A stretch of 64,000 nucleotides of DNA from a virus: the IMG/VR virus record IMGVR_UViG_3300015371_000006, positions 1-64,000 of that record; one strand, 5' to 3'. The notes below the pieces were generated by a model. It made no database searches, had not been told where the DNA came from, and saw only the letters and a list, made by a program, of their open reading frames with translations. This document shows, piece by piece, positions 50,801 to 57,264 of the stretch; within the stretch, counting starts at the first letter, position 1; each line of letters begins with the position of its first letter. The translations under genes were made by a program, and so were the position numbers.

Positions 50801-52346
50801 GCTGGTATTGCCTGACCGCCTGTTGGAAGCCCTGGCCGCCGCCGCCCACCTTGTCGGCGATGGCCGATCCCAGGCCACCGGAGGCCGAGCGGATGAACTG
50901 GCCGCCGCCGGTCCGGCCCTTCGCGGCGCGCGGGTGCTTCTTTTCGAAGTCGCCTCCGGCCGACTGGCCGTCGCGGCCCTTCGGCTTCTTGCCGTAGTTC
51001 ATCCCCCAGCGCGTGGTCCCGAAGGGCGTCGTGATCGACTTCGTGCGGAACTCCTCCACGTCGGCGATGCTCTCCTCCAGCTTGTCGCCGTTCTTGCCGT
51101 GGCGCTTGAGCAGCGCCCACGTCTCCGGCCCGATGGCCCCGTCGGCCTTCAGCCCGTAGCGGCGCTGGATGCGCTTGACGCCCTTCTCGGTCTCCGGCCC
51201 GAAGCGCCCGTCCGGCCCGGCGTCGCCGACGTAGGTGCCCATCGCACCCATCGCCTCCTGGGCGGCCTTGACGGAGGGGTCGCCCTCGCCCTGTCCGACG
51301 CCCCGGCCCTTCGCCAGCCAGACGTTCGCGCTGGGCGTATCCGTGGGCGTATCCGTGGGCGTATCGTCGGCGTCCGCGTCGCCCTCGGGCTCGCTCGGGT
51401 TCGCCTCCTCATCAGGATTTCCCCCATTGGGGGAACCGGCGCGCAGCTTCTCCACGTCCTCGGGCGAGGTGCCGCGCATGGCGATCCGGGTCTTGTCGCC
51501 CAGCACGCCGTCGGGCTTCAGCTCGTGGTCGCCCTGAAAGCTCTCGACCGCGCCCTTGGTCTCCTCGCCGTACTCCCCGTCGACGCCGACGTCGTAGCCC
51601 AGCGTCTTCAGCCTGGCCTGGGCCTGGCCTACGAGTTCCCCGGACCCTCCCTGCTTGAGGGTCAGCCCGTCGCTATGTGCCTCGGTAGGGCGGCCTCGTG
51701 GGCTACGCGCTTTGACCTTGGACATGCGCCGCTCTGCATCAGCGACCGGGTCGTCCTTGGCCTCGCGTACCTCCCCGCCCAATTCCTTGGCGAGAGCACG
51801 AAGCTCGGTTGCCTCGGTCAGCAGCGCTCTCGCTGCCTGCGCCTGAGCGCGGGGTTCGGCCGGTGGGCCACCCATCTGCACGATCCGCACGGATTCGCTG
51901 AGCGGAGTTTCGATCAGCTCGGGGACGGCCTTGACCAGTCCCGCCTTGCCCGTTGTCCTCGGTTCGCTGAGCGGTCCCAGCGCGCCCTCGATGACGACCA
52001 GCCGCGCTTGCACCTCGCGCAGCACCCGCGCCGCCTCCTCGTCGCTGAGGATCAGGTCGGCGACCTCGGCCTCGGTCAGCTTCTTGCGCGAGTGCTTCAG
52101 TCGCCCCGGATCGAACTTGTCGAGCAGCACGGCGCAGCGGCGGTTCGCGTGATCCTTGCTGAGCCCGTGCTTGACCTGGTCGCGCACGCAGGACGTGAAC
52201 GGGTGCGGTTTCGCCAGGTAGTGCTTCGCCAGCGGCGCGATCTTCTTCGTGTCGCCAGGGGTTACGTCCGCCGTGCCGGGCTTGCTGAAGGTCTCCACCT
52301 CTTCGAGGTCACGCCTCTCGGGCGGCTGTTGCTGCGCCTCGGCCAC
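44823..52346 (-). CDS. Giant multidomain virion-associated protein with GQxSP linkers
   Basis: About 2507 residues from the GTG at 52346, chosen because a late -10 (TACGAT) ends 6 nt upstream. Residues about 35-80 hold a HPFTSCVRDQVKHGL module. Three PG_binding_1-like repeats lie at about 228-291, 358-418 and 504-536; a CPEC/CKKC zinc ribbon at about 620-640; and an actinophage head-protein module (FALPDRRYPIHDEAHARNAL, catalogued as DUF6582 as far as I recall) at about 671-726. Small beta domains joined by about a dozen GQxSP linkers span about 860-1940. Two related SAKGN-type modules lie near 2046 and 2297. Probably a packaged or surface protein. Confidence 0.72.
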   Translation of the reverse strand: MAEAQQQPPERRDLEEVETFSKPGTADVTPGDTKKIAPLAKHYLAKPHPFTSCVRDQVKHGLSKDHANRRCAVLLDKFDPGRLKHSRKKLTEAEVADLILSDEEAARVLREVQARLVVIEGALGPLSEPRTTGKAGLVKAVPELIETPLSESVRIVQMGGPPAEPRAQAQAARALLTEATELRALAKELGGEVREAKDDPVADAERRMSKVKARSPRGRPTEAHSDGLTLKQGGSGELVGQAQARLKTLGYDVGVDGEYGEETKGAVESFQGDHELKPDGVLGDKTRIAMRGTSPEDVEKLRAGSPNGGNPDEEANPSEPEGDADADDTPTDTPTDTPSANVWLAKGRGVGQGEGDPSVKAAQEAMGAMGTYVGDAGPDGRFGPETEKGVKRIQRRYGLKADGAIGPETWALLKRHGKNGDKLEESIADVEEFRTKSITTPFGTTRWGMNYGKKPKGRDGQSAGGDFEKKHPRAAKGRTGGGQFIRSASGGLGSAIADKVGGGGQGFQQAVRQYQRENGLMVDGIVGHQTATALLSGGEAAQVTPGALTPQDKRKLRKRLLGNKPAADTSTPEPKLTDAERNKRRKKRNARNPQRDQSLAEADTKAEKEGKGDETTEQSVKCPECGTEQSARNADCKKCGHSLSKARDEKFKAKAAANKKEVEEGTLTAAARKKRPDSDFALPDRRYPIHDEAHARNALARVSQHGSADEKKKVRAAVKRRYPNIDVQEAACELLEASLRGAARKTSELAARIARIRRLPDGTFAPEGRGRVLRPGDSVSLGGSRGKVTPDGKSVMVAGHKLQLSPPSLQAAPSEEADAAVRSLAPQRRALERRKRVPSTGKAPELPKLDYDAALEKMRADSYQASPGLSDHDMLRQLAKKRSRIDTHMSDAEMDDVVSMIKMTDGNLAADVAKNGVNKENTRRVFGNLAKSLRNKTIIDPEDLDLIVKLRDAKPGGQRSPGEALSKDEIVGDLDYLWPGEEQSYGLTWVKAREDGLVDVHYADGSVGEGYDPPRAAEAVLDDQDYLARKQANDYARAKGAHNRRLASGGVSSMPPLGQRSPTMTLGGTPEHESIQRSIRQIRSRTSANAEMRDKQIAQLLSRVAEKRELTKGEKRQLKNAGGSVPVTTGPLGQASPGGKLSREERDAAARAAYPVGTNITTKVARIGGQEDLVQGEVVDHKFGQLRVKTDNHGTLVVPLDKVETSDQEVEPPPGFTDSMGGQHSPGQASPGTGKKKLGWTKGWEGDTSKARYVWGSMDKLINADSQSWADKYGTAAVDNDGNRFMIYGNSGYGGITTNGKAYRVGKDGKRESEAFMTASGGKPEIYARLGATAPDKSGKRFIPQGRTDQASYDYTDEPGMLAWAFTKEQLQSALDEDDGDAVMLKFDYEEMVPRPAVEAALAIQKTGQWSPGSSPGSGRLEVRKERGGKLDEYVWDRPGPEPGLTGGRVVAQRAGRGWYIYEGDPQTVGSTGSVRGRPMSDAQFAATYPDLRRFAGGQASPSSSLSREDALDAAEKLAVGDEVAVAPNAVIARDDEHSYVITDLEGTFVFGDAKTPDDVAELHDELANEAARDEAVDREIDDRKMGQRSPAMKVVDPKAAQSREKLQADLKAKHFPKADEVNVNEAQGVVEVWKDGRAQLYRLPGQQSPGYPGFLAGGAKAQAAANKADAARAKRQEAEGTGIWAKANPWPDPMKLPDAVDEGVGLGVHPLAKGTGVIFGKDGQASPKLWETEIAKVEAQGKDADGEFIDDLAGDVQSDWFPVVAEHDDYRAQEYVDLLQRLEDALDTVHGNPKGTSRGLYSDEDRFDNEIADAAADMLDPNYGQYSPGLAVGTQYEVTLLKNGAELDRFGETQLNSGAKLERTPDGINISSGGVTGRVQTFPVNAVMLADALDRSPPDVSAVLLPAWDEYANGSDKKASAKVLSELGGLKLGQASPGSVPDGFTPNTSSTELGEVPVGTKFIHDGYGYVVHKANGNWVIAKPIDPSTGEILTSDPAPSKYQGEKRRIFHYRMPPGAFGDMHPDYSDEWSVTPAAPLPVNPESPVRSAKGNIRNVKAMNDGKLKNLWADMSPYAHADPDGYAAVQTEMESRGFTTGAPAPVAAPVSASAPEPAPKPTPAPVAAQTAGNDDDLYDLLKKSVASVGAKSGDPAGDAPPASYIEPGAKADAADKALYDAPDLGMFSPEGNLAVDRMVKAIVNAEPGEREMMLKGTMDIISSDHPEVNDTAVRDEIATALKAEGVPLSDVGWIDLTLDKGGPTPSGEDPLAGLGDQPKPGTTPDFTPGEPEPGDDQKVSPAYSAKGNLRNIPKMSDAKLAGLADQMVGYEDKDPWAAQQVNNELEARGMDSVLADAKAAKIEAKAFADHGEPPAEEPTPTAAPNMSDRVATLNDAEPGHTETLPNGTQIVKTKSTYLVVKPTPGESYDSPEVYKDAKAAVDRADEWDAEPEVTEADQRLADAAQSLGPDWNAAAVQSALAQLATQGIDLDPAVENADTLVAVIKAAGLKP

Positions 52347-52353
52347 GTCGTCA

Positions 52354-52392
52354 TCGTAACCGCGCCCTGGGCGGCTACCCCGGTTGGACTTC
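52354..52392 (-). promoter_or_regulatory. Late promoter P4 (giant protein)
   Basis: GAAGTCC at 52386-52392, exactly 26 nt, then TTACGA at 52354-52359 (TACGAT -10), GTG start 6 nt below. The box lies in the end of the upstream gene. It separates an early-type operon from the late giant gene. Confidence 0.65.
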
Positions 52393-52584
52393 GATCCGTA
52401 GCGGCGTGTTGCCCGGTGCGGTGACGTGGATGATCCGGCGGCGGTGCTCGGTGCGGACCTCGCTGATCTTGATATCGGGGTCGGCGACCAGCGCCTGCTC
52501 GACGCCACTGAAGCCCCGGTTCAGCCGCTCGCGCGTGTCAGGCGGCGACGAGGAGGTCTTCGTCTCGGGCGTCGATGAGTCCAT
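52375..52584 (-). CDS. Small unknown protein
   Basis: 69 residues: N-terminal Ser/Thr/Pro-rich, then FSGVEQALVADPDIKISEVR and RRIIHVTAPGNTPLRIEV, a beta-strand pattern. Its stop lies 29 bases above the giant gene's start and its own ATG overlaps the upstream gene by 47 bases. No family recognised. Confidence 0.6.
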   Translation of the reverse strand: MDSSTPETKTSSSPPDTRERLNRGFSGVEQALVADPDIKISEVRTEHRRRIIHVTAPGNTPLRIEVQPG

Positions 52585-52837
52585 CGATGAGGGCGTTGAT
52601 GTCGAGCGGGGAGCCGATCCCGAGGTAGCAGCTCTCCCACGCCGGTCGGGTGTCTAGGAGGACGCGCTTCCATTCATGGCGGTTCTCCTTGTCGTGGGGC
52701 CAGACGATTCGTTGCTGGGCGATCCGCCAAGCGTGGTCGAAGGCGAGGCCCTTGCGCTTCATCCGCACCAGCTCCTCGCAGAGCTGTCGGGGCGGGGGAA
52801 CGCTCCTACGCCTCGCCTGTTCCAGCTCCGTTGCCAT
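52538..52837 (-). CDS. Small helical protein
   Basis: 99 residues from the ATG at 52837, which has GGAGGG 7 nt upstream. RRSVPPPRQLCEELVRMKRK and FDHAWRIAQQRIVWPHDKEN form helices with aromatic residues, and the C-terminus is acidic (LIDGLIDARDEDLL). It overlaps the genes on both sides. Conserved tandem small genes of this type are common in actinophage early regions; function unknown. Confidence 0.6.
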   Translation of the reverse strand: MATELEQARRRSVPPPRQLCEELVRMKRKGLAFDHAWRIAQQRIVWPHDKENRHEWKRVLLDTRPAWESCYLGIGSPLDINALIDGLIDARDEDLLVAA

Positions 52838-53012
52838 CTCTGCCCTCCAGCTGCAGTCGCGTGTCATTGCGATACGTGCGGATGACGCCGAGGGTGTCGG
52901 TGAGGTCGCGCTCTAGGACCGACAGTGCGCGGTCGCGCTCTGCGGGGTCGGTGAGGGTCGCCTGCGTGCGCTCGACGTGTGCCCGGAGATCCTTCAGCAC
53001 CTGCGGGGCCAT
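52806..53012 (-). CDS. Small helical protein
   Basis: 68 residues: VLKDLRAHVERTQATLTDPA and LSVLERDLTDTLGVIRTY, two helices. No ribosome site is visible. It sits in the 54721 early operon between similar small genes. Function unknown. Confidence 0.55.
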   Translation of the reverse strand: MAPQVLKDLRAHVERTQATLTDPAERDRALSVLERDLTDTLGVIRTYRNDTRLQLEGRDGNGAGTGEA

Positions 53013-53028
53013 GTGCGCGAGATAGTAG

Positions 53029-53229
53029 CTAGCCGTCGGACGGAATGGGGCCGTCTGTCGGAATGTCGGAGTGGTAGATGGAGCGAGTCGCCTGCCAGCG
53101 GTTCGGTGCGTCGTCGAAGACTTGCTCGGCGATGGTGCGCGCCTTGTCCCATCGGTCGCGGTTCTCAGGCGTCACCACGAAGGGCGGGTACTCCTCGGGT
53201 TCGGCCGCTGGCCGGGCCTCATCTGCCAC
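53029..53229 (-). CDS. Small unknown protein
   Basis: 66 residues from a GTG at 53229; upstream codons belong to the neighbour's shadow. YPPFVVTPENRDRWDKARTI and FDDAPNRWQATRSIYHSD make a compact helical unit. It is short and its start is uncertain. Confidence 0.55.
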   Translation of the reverse strand: MADEARPAAEPEEYPPFVVTPENRDRWDKARTIAEQVFDDAPNRWQATRSIYHSDIPTDGPIPSDG

Positions 53230-53255
53230 CCGGCCAGCGTACCGTTCTCGTCGGC

Positions 53256-53789
53256 CTACCCCTTCGGCTCGCGGTTGCCGAGCCGCACGCAGTCGCCGCA
53301 CCACTCGGTGCCGTTGTCGATCACGGCGTCGGGGTCGGTGGTGTCGATCTCGTCGCCGCAGCCGTCGCACATGGCGAAGCCGTGCGGCTCGCGGTCGAGC
53401 ACCGGCCAGTCCCACTCCATCTGGAAGCCGTCGCTCTCGACGCCCTCCCGGCCCTCGCGCTCGATGGCGAGCAGCCTGCCCCACACGGCGCTGTAGGTGC
53501 CCGCGCGCTCGTATCCGCAGCGCTGTCCGACCGCGTTCTTGAAGTTGTCGTAGTCGATGTCCCATGCGAGACGCTCTACGACCTTCGCCCACTCGGCCTT
53601 GGCGAGCACGATCCTTGCGGGGTAGTCCGCGCCCTTGATCCCTTCGATGATCTCCGGGGCCGTGTCGCGCTCCAGCAGCTCGATGAGACGCTCCAGGTCG
53701 GCGCGGGCGCGTGCCCGGACCATCACCAGGGTGTCGTCATCGCGGTGCTCGACGGCGCTGTAGAACCCGATGTCTGTCATCAGCCACAT
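53256..53789 (-). CDS. Conserved phage/actinobacterial protein with zinc ribbon
   Basis: 177 residues. Starts MWLMTDIGFYSAVEHRDDD, a widely shared start in actinobacteria and their phages (function unknown). RARARADLERLIELLE follows. CDGC and CGDC near the end make a zinc ribbon. AGGAGG lies 7 nt before the ATG. Second gene after D in the 54721 operon. Confidence 0.75.
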   Translation of the reverse strand: MWLMTDIGFYSAVEHRDDDTLVMVRARARADLERLIELLERDTAPEIIEGIKGADYPARIVLAKAEWAKVVERLAWDIDYDNFKNAVGQRCGYERAGTYSAVWGRLLAIEREGREGVESDGFQMEWDWPVLDREPHGFAMCDGCGDEIDTTDPDAVIDNGTEWCGDCVRLGNREPKG

Positions 53790-53791
53790 GG

Positions 53792-54196
53792 CTAGGCCTC
53801 CTGCTTCGCGTCGAGGTGCTCGCGCATCTCGCCGAGCCCGCTGAGGGTCGAGTTCTGCATGCCGTTCATGCTCGGCAGCCGCTGCGAGGCGAAGCCGACC
53901 GCGTCGGCCTGCCGCTCCGCAAGGTGCGCCTGCGAGCCCCGGACCAGCCCCAGGATGTAGTCGGTGTCGTCGCCGTCGTCGGTGACGATCTCGACCGGGA
54001 TCGCCCGCAGCTTGCGCGGCTGCAGGACGTAGCCCTCGACCTGGAACGTGGTGCCGTAGCTGAGGTACTTGTGCTCGTTCGCCTCCTCGTCGGTGACCAG
54101 GGTGCTGGTCGCCAGGAAGATGTTGAGGCTGTCCGCTCCGCTGCCCATGAACTCGCGCAGCTCGGCGGTGTCGGTGATGTAGTCGTTGTTGCTCAT
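53792..54196 (-). CDS. Unknown early protein
   Basis: 134 residues: DTAELREFMGSGADSLNIFL, then a beta section (GTTFQVEGYVLQPRKLRAIP) and a helical C-terminal half. It lies between two conserved early genes. No domain recognised. Confidence 0.65.
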   Translation of the reverse strand: MSNNDYITDTAELREFMGSGADSLNIFLATSTLVTDEEANEHKYLSYGTTFQVEGYVLQPRKLRAIPVEIVTDDGDDTDYILGLVRGSQAHLAERQADAVGFASQRLPSMNGMQNSTLSGLGEMREHLDAKQEA

Positions 54197-54211
54197 GTTG
54201 TCCTCTCTGCC

Positions 54212-54721
54212 CTAGACCGCGTACTCGCGGAGGTCGGGCATGGTCGGGTCGTTCATGACCTGCTCGGCGCGGTCCGCGCCCTCTGCGGTCAGTTCCTGCT
54301 TCGGCAGCCGCGCCTTGATGTGGATGTCGAAGCCGTGGGCGGGCCAGAAGCGCCTGCCCTCGTCGTCGACCTCCGGCAGGGTCGCGTCCTCGTCCAGCTT
54401 CAGGACGAAGCCGGGGCTGCAGGGGCACATCGAGCAGCCCGCGTGCTGGTCCCACCGGAGGGTGCCGCTGATGCCCAGCTCGGCGAGCGCCACCTTGGCG
54501 ATCTTCCGGTAGAGCGCCGTCGGGCGGCTCGTCCGGTTCGCCATGTTCTCCAGCAGGTTCTCGCCCTCCGGCCAGACGTAGACGCGGGGGGCCTTGTTCC
54601 GGCTGCGCCAGCTGCGCTCGTAGCGCCTGCCGCTGATCGCCGCCTTGACGTCCAGGCCGTCGGCCGGGGTGCGGCGGGTCTTGATCGTCCGGTATCCGTC
54701 CTTGTCGGTGCGTGTGCTCAT
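54212..54721 (-). CDS. Conserved early protein with Cys cluster
   Basis: 169 residues, first gene of the D-controlled operon. HAGCSMCPCSPGFVLKLDED contains three closely spaced cysteines, suggesting a zinc or iron site. The N-terminal half is basic (RRYERSWRSRNKAPRVYVW). The CxxCxC cluster with following beta strands occurs in other actinophages. ATG at 54721 has AGGAGG in a version of the CCGACC leader. Confidence 0.7.
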   Translation of the reverse strand: MSTRTDKDGYRTIKTRRTPADGLDVKAAISGRRYERSWRSRNKAPRVYVWPEGENLLENMANRTSRPTALYRKIAKVALAELGISGTLRWDQHAGCSMCPCSPGFVLKLDEDATLPEVDDEGRRFWPAHGFDIHIKARLPKQELTAEGADRAEQVMNDPTMPDLREYAV

Positions 54722-54750
54722 CGGGAACCTCCTGTAGTTGGTCGGGCTAC

Positions 54751-54767
54751 TGCTACAGATGGTAGCA
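54751..54767 (-). promoter_or_regulatory. Operator O5 of 54721 operon
   Basis: Plus strand TGCTACAGATGGTAGCA, a perfect pair of TGCTAC and GTAGCA half-sites. On the minus strand TGCTACCAT could be the -10 of the 54721 operon. It also lies just upstream of the plus-strand lyase-like gene. Confidence 0.7.
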
Positions 54768-54798
54768 CATGACGACGGCGGTGATACGGTGGTGCGCA

Positions 54799-55527
54799 AT
54801 GGGGATTGCGGTCGTCAAGCGCGACGTCTGTTCGGTGCCGGACCCGCTTCCGTTCTGGCACGCCGTGGGCGCTGACCGCGTGGACGGCAAGCCCGAGGAG
54901 CAGTCGACGTCGCTCGCCCAGGTCACGCCCAGCCGCATCGACTGGTTCGCCTCCGGGGGCCCCGGCAACCGGCCCTTCCGACGGCTGCGGGTTCTGCCCG
55001 GCGATGAGTGCTTCGGGGAGCGGTGCGAGTTGGGCAACAACGGCCAGCCGACGTTCTTCGTCTATGCGCCCGAGACCTATTCGGTCACCCGCTATCACCT
55101 GCGGCTCGGCCCCTTCCCGCTCGACACCCGGTCGTGGCAGGTGGTGACGCAGTTCAAGCAGGTGCAGCCGCACCCGCGCGAGGACACCAACGGCTCGCCG
55201 ATCCTCGCCATCGAGGCCAACGAGGGGCGCTGGTGGTTGAAGTCGTCGGGCGAGAAGGTGCTCCAGGGGCCGCCCGCAGCGCTCGCGCGGTGGACGTTCC
55301 TGTCGCTGAAGGTGCGCTGGTCGCTGACCGGGGGCCGGGTGCAGTTCATCGTCGACGACTGGCGCTCGGAGGTGCGCTCGATGCGGACGCTGAAGTTCGC
55401 CGCCGAGGCCGGGCGCGGGTTCGCTGCCGGTGATCCGATCCCCTGCCACCTCCGCATCGGTCCGTACCACGCCACGGGGCTGCCCGAGGCCGTGGTCGAC
55501 GTCGCCAACGTCCGCGTGCTGGCCTGA
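54799..55527 (+). CDS. Polysaccharide lyase-like/concanavalin-fold protein
   Basis: 242 residues from the ATG at 54799; an in-frame ATG at 54769 is possible. RFFRLRV-type sequence then GDECFGERCELGNN, YHLRLGPFPLDTRSWQVVTQ, ARWTFLSLKVRWSLTGGRVQ and CHLRIGPYHATG match the heparin-lyase-like Polysacc_lyase family (PF14099 pattern, with Arg-Cys-Glu and a Gly-x-Y end). It could degrade host polysaccharide or bind it. TACGGT lies 8 nt above the ATG, so it may be leaderless. It is the only plus-strand gene in its neighbourhood. Confidence 0.65.
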   Translation: MGIAVVKRDVCSVPDPLPFWHAVGADRVDGKPEEQSTSLAQVTPSRIDWFASGGPGNRPFRRLRVLPGDECFGERCELGNNGQPTFFVYAPETYSVTRYHLRLGPFPLDTRSWQVVTQFKQVQPHPREDTNGSPILAIEANEGRWWLKSSGEKVLQGPPAALARWTFLSLKVRWSLTGGRVQFIVDDWRSEVRSMRTLKFAAEAGRGFAAGDPIPCHLRIGPYHATGLPEAVVDVANVRVLA

Positions 55528-55534
55528 ACGACAT

Positions 55535-55557
55535 GAGCCCGGCGCGTGGCCGGGCTC
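55535..55557. terminator. Bidirectional terminator
   Basis: Perfect 9-bp stem (GAGCCCGGC / GCCGGGCTC) with a GCGTG loop, between the convergent lyase-like gene and DUF932. It can end transcription on both strands. Confidence 0.75.
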
Positions 55558-55600
55558 TGTCGCATAGGGGTGCGCAGTCAGGTCGCGCGACCCTATCGCC

Positions 55601-56632
55601 TCATGCAGCGAGCACCAGGTCCAGACCCTTCTGCTTGAGGTTCTGATCCTCGAAGCTCCGCTGCACCTGGTCGGTGCGCTTCGTGACCCGCCGGAAGTGG
55701 TCGGCGAATTCCGCGACCGCGTTCGCGGCCACCCACTTCGTGCCGGGGCTGTTCCCGGTCGTGTCGCCGTCCGGCGCGGTGCCGTTGAAGAGCGCGTTCA
55801 GCAGCTCGCGGTTGTCCTCGCGGTTGCGGATTGCGATCTTGCGGTCGGCGTCGCGCATCTCGGCCTCCTGCGCCTCGGTGAATCCGATCAGCGGCCGGAC
55901 CACCTTCTTGTCGAAGCGGTCGGGGCTCATCGCCTCGCGGGCGAGTTCGTCGCCGAGCTTCTTCATGGCGGCGTTCCAGTTGAGGGTGATGTCCATGACC
56001 TTGCGGGCCTCGCCCAGCTTCTCGGCCATGTCACCCGTGTGCCGGAACTTGTAGGTGCGGGGGCTGTTCTCCGACTTGGAGAGCGCCCATCCGAGGGTGT
56101 TCGCGCAGACGATCCGCACGTCGGTCGCGGCAGCAGTGACCGCCATCGAGCCGTCGTGCGAGTTGGCGCAGTAGACGTAGCGGGCGATCTCGTCGCCGCC
56201 GATCTCCACCAGCTCGGGGATCTTCGCCAGCACCCACACGCGGCGTCCGTTGCCGAGGCTGCCTGCCGTCTCGATCTCGATCTCGCCGCCGAGCAGCGCG
56301 TCGAGCCAGAGGAAGGCGTCGCGGTTCGGGACCACCTTGTAGTCGTTGCTGACGATCCCGAGGACTTCCGAGGTGTCCTCGCGGATGTTCGCCCGCCAGT
56401 TCGCAGCCTGCACGAGGTTGCTCTCCATCTGCGGGACGAAGATGCCGGGCATGCCCTCCTGCGGGGGGAGCGCGACGAACACGTCGCCCTGGTTGACGGC
56501 CCAGGTCAGCTCGGCCTTCTCCAGCGCCTCGTCGATGGACTTCGGATAGTCGTCGAGGACGACGCCGAGTCCGTGCCAGGGCATGCTGCGGACGCTGAAC
56601 ATGCTGTCCGCTTCCTTGATTCCGTGAGCCAT
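55601..56632 (-). CDS. DUF932 / phage-plasmid protein (TIGR03299-like)
   Basis: 343 residues. N-terminal MAHGIKEADSMFSVRSMPWH and GLGVVLDDYP, then IVSNDYKVVPNRDAFLWLD and RIVCANTLGWALSKSE, are typical of the DUF932/TIGR03299 family found on phages and plasmids. Biochemical role is unknown; the family is often early expressed. ATG at 56632 has AAGGAGG in the CCGACC leader, 28 nt below GGTAGGCT. Confidence 0.9.
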   Translation of the reverse strand: MAHGIKEADSMFSVRSMPWHGLGVVLDDYPKSIDEALEKAELTWAVNQGDVFVALPPQEGMPGIFVPQMESNLVQAANWRANIREDTSEVLGIVSNDYKVVPNRDAFLWLDALLGGEIEIETAGSLGNGRRVWVLAKIPELVEIGGDEIARYVYCANSHDGSMAVTAAATDVRIVCANTLGWALSKSENSPRTYKFRHTGDMAEKLGEARKVMDITLNWNAAMKKLGDELAREAMSPDRFDKKVVRPLIGFTEAQEAEMRDADRKIAIRNREDNRELLNALFNGTAPDGDTTGNSPGTKWVAANAVAEFADHFRRVTKRTDQVQRSFEDQNLKQKGLDLVLAA

Positions 56633-56639
56633 GTTGGCC

Positions 56640-56668
56640 TCCTTGGTCGGTTGACCGGACAGCCTACC
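56640..56668 (-). promoter_or_regulatory. Early promoter/leader of DUF932
   Basis: GGTAGGCT at 56661-56668 then CCGACCAAGGAGG; third copy of the recT/ssb arrangement. An extended -10 (TGGTAGGCT) is present. Confidence 0.5.
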
Positions 56669-56683
56669 AGCAATTTCTTACGG

Positions 56684-56851
56684 CTATTTATTACTGCGGC
56701 TCAGGGTGCCCGCCAGCCGGATCGGGCAGGCGCGCGCGTGTGAGGTCGTCTCGCGGTCGCAGATGCGGCAGTAGTCGCCGAGGCCGGGGTAGCGGCGGTG
56801 GCCGTTGATCCAGATCCAGTAGAACGCGTCGCTCAGCGTGGATCGCCCCAT
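56684..56851 (-). CDS. Small zinc-binding protein
   Basis: 55 residues from the ATG at 56851, which has GGAGGAGG upstream. CRICDRETTSHARACP (residues about 28-43) gives CxxC and His/Cys ligands for one zinc. It overlaps the previous gene by 19 bases. Function unknown. Confidence 0.65.
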   Translation of the reverse strand: MGRSTLSDAFYWIWINGHRRYPGLGDYCRICDRETTSHARACPIRLAGTLSRSNK

Positions 56852-57264
56852 TGCGCCTCCTCCAGCTCGACCTCGCACTCGGGCACGCGCGCGTCGTTGA
56901 GGCCGCGCCGCCAGAACTCCAGCACGCGGATCGGCTCGCTGTTCATCGTCGGGCCGCTTGCGCAGCAGCCCGCGTTGGGCGGGTCGCCGTAGTGCAGCCC
57001 GTTGCCCTTGCGCAGCGCGTTCTCCATCTCGTTGGGGCTCCAGTGGAATCCCTTCGGCCCGAAGTTGCCGGGCGTGTTGCTGATCGCCACCTTGAAGTGC
57101 GTGTGGCAGTTCTGGCAGCGGATCTCCAGCAGCGCGATCTCGTTCGCGTAGATGTGCGCCCCCTCGTCGGGGCCGAACTCGCAGTAGCGGGGCACGCCGT
57201 CCTCGTCCCACCACTTCGGCCGCTCGTCGATGCGGTCGATGATGTCGCGGTAGTGGTGGTGCAT
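56833..57264 (-). CDS. Conserved phage zinc protein
   Basis: 143 residues. YRDIIDRIDERPKWWDEDGV, CEFGPDEGAHIYANEIALLE and CQNCHTHFKVA (zinc) belong to a family I recognise from many actinophages (WWDE-x-G-V-P-R-Y-C pattern); its function is not known. TGATG overlap with the upstream gene. Confidence 0.75.
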   Translation of the reverse strand: MHHHYRDIIDRIDERPKWWDEDGVPRYCEFGPDEGAHIYANEIALLEIRCQNCHTHFKVAISNTPGNFGPKGFHWSPNEMENALRKGNGLHYGDPPNAGCCASGPTMNSEPIRVLEFWRRGLNDARVPECEVELEEAQWGDPR

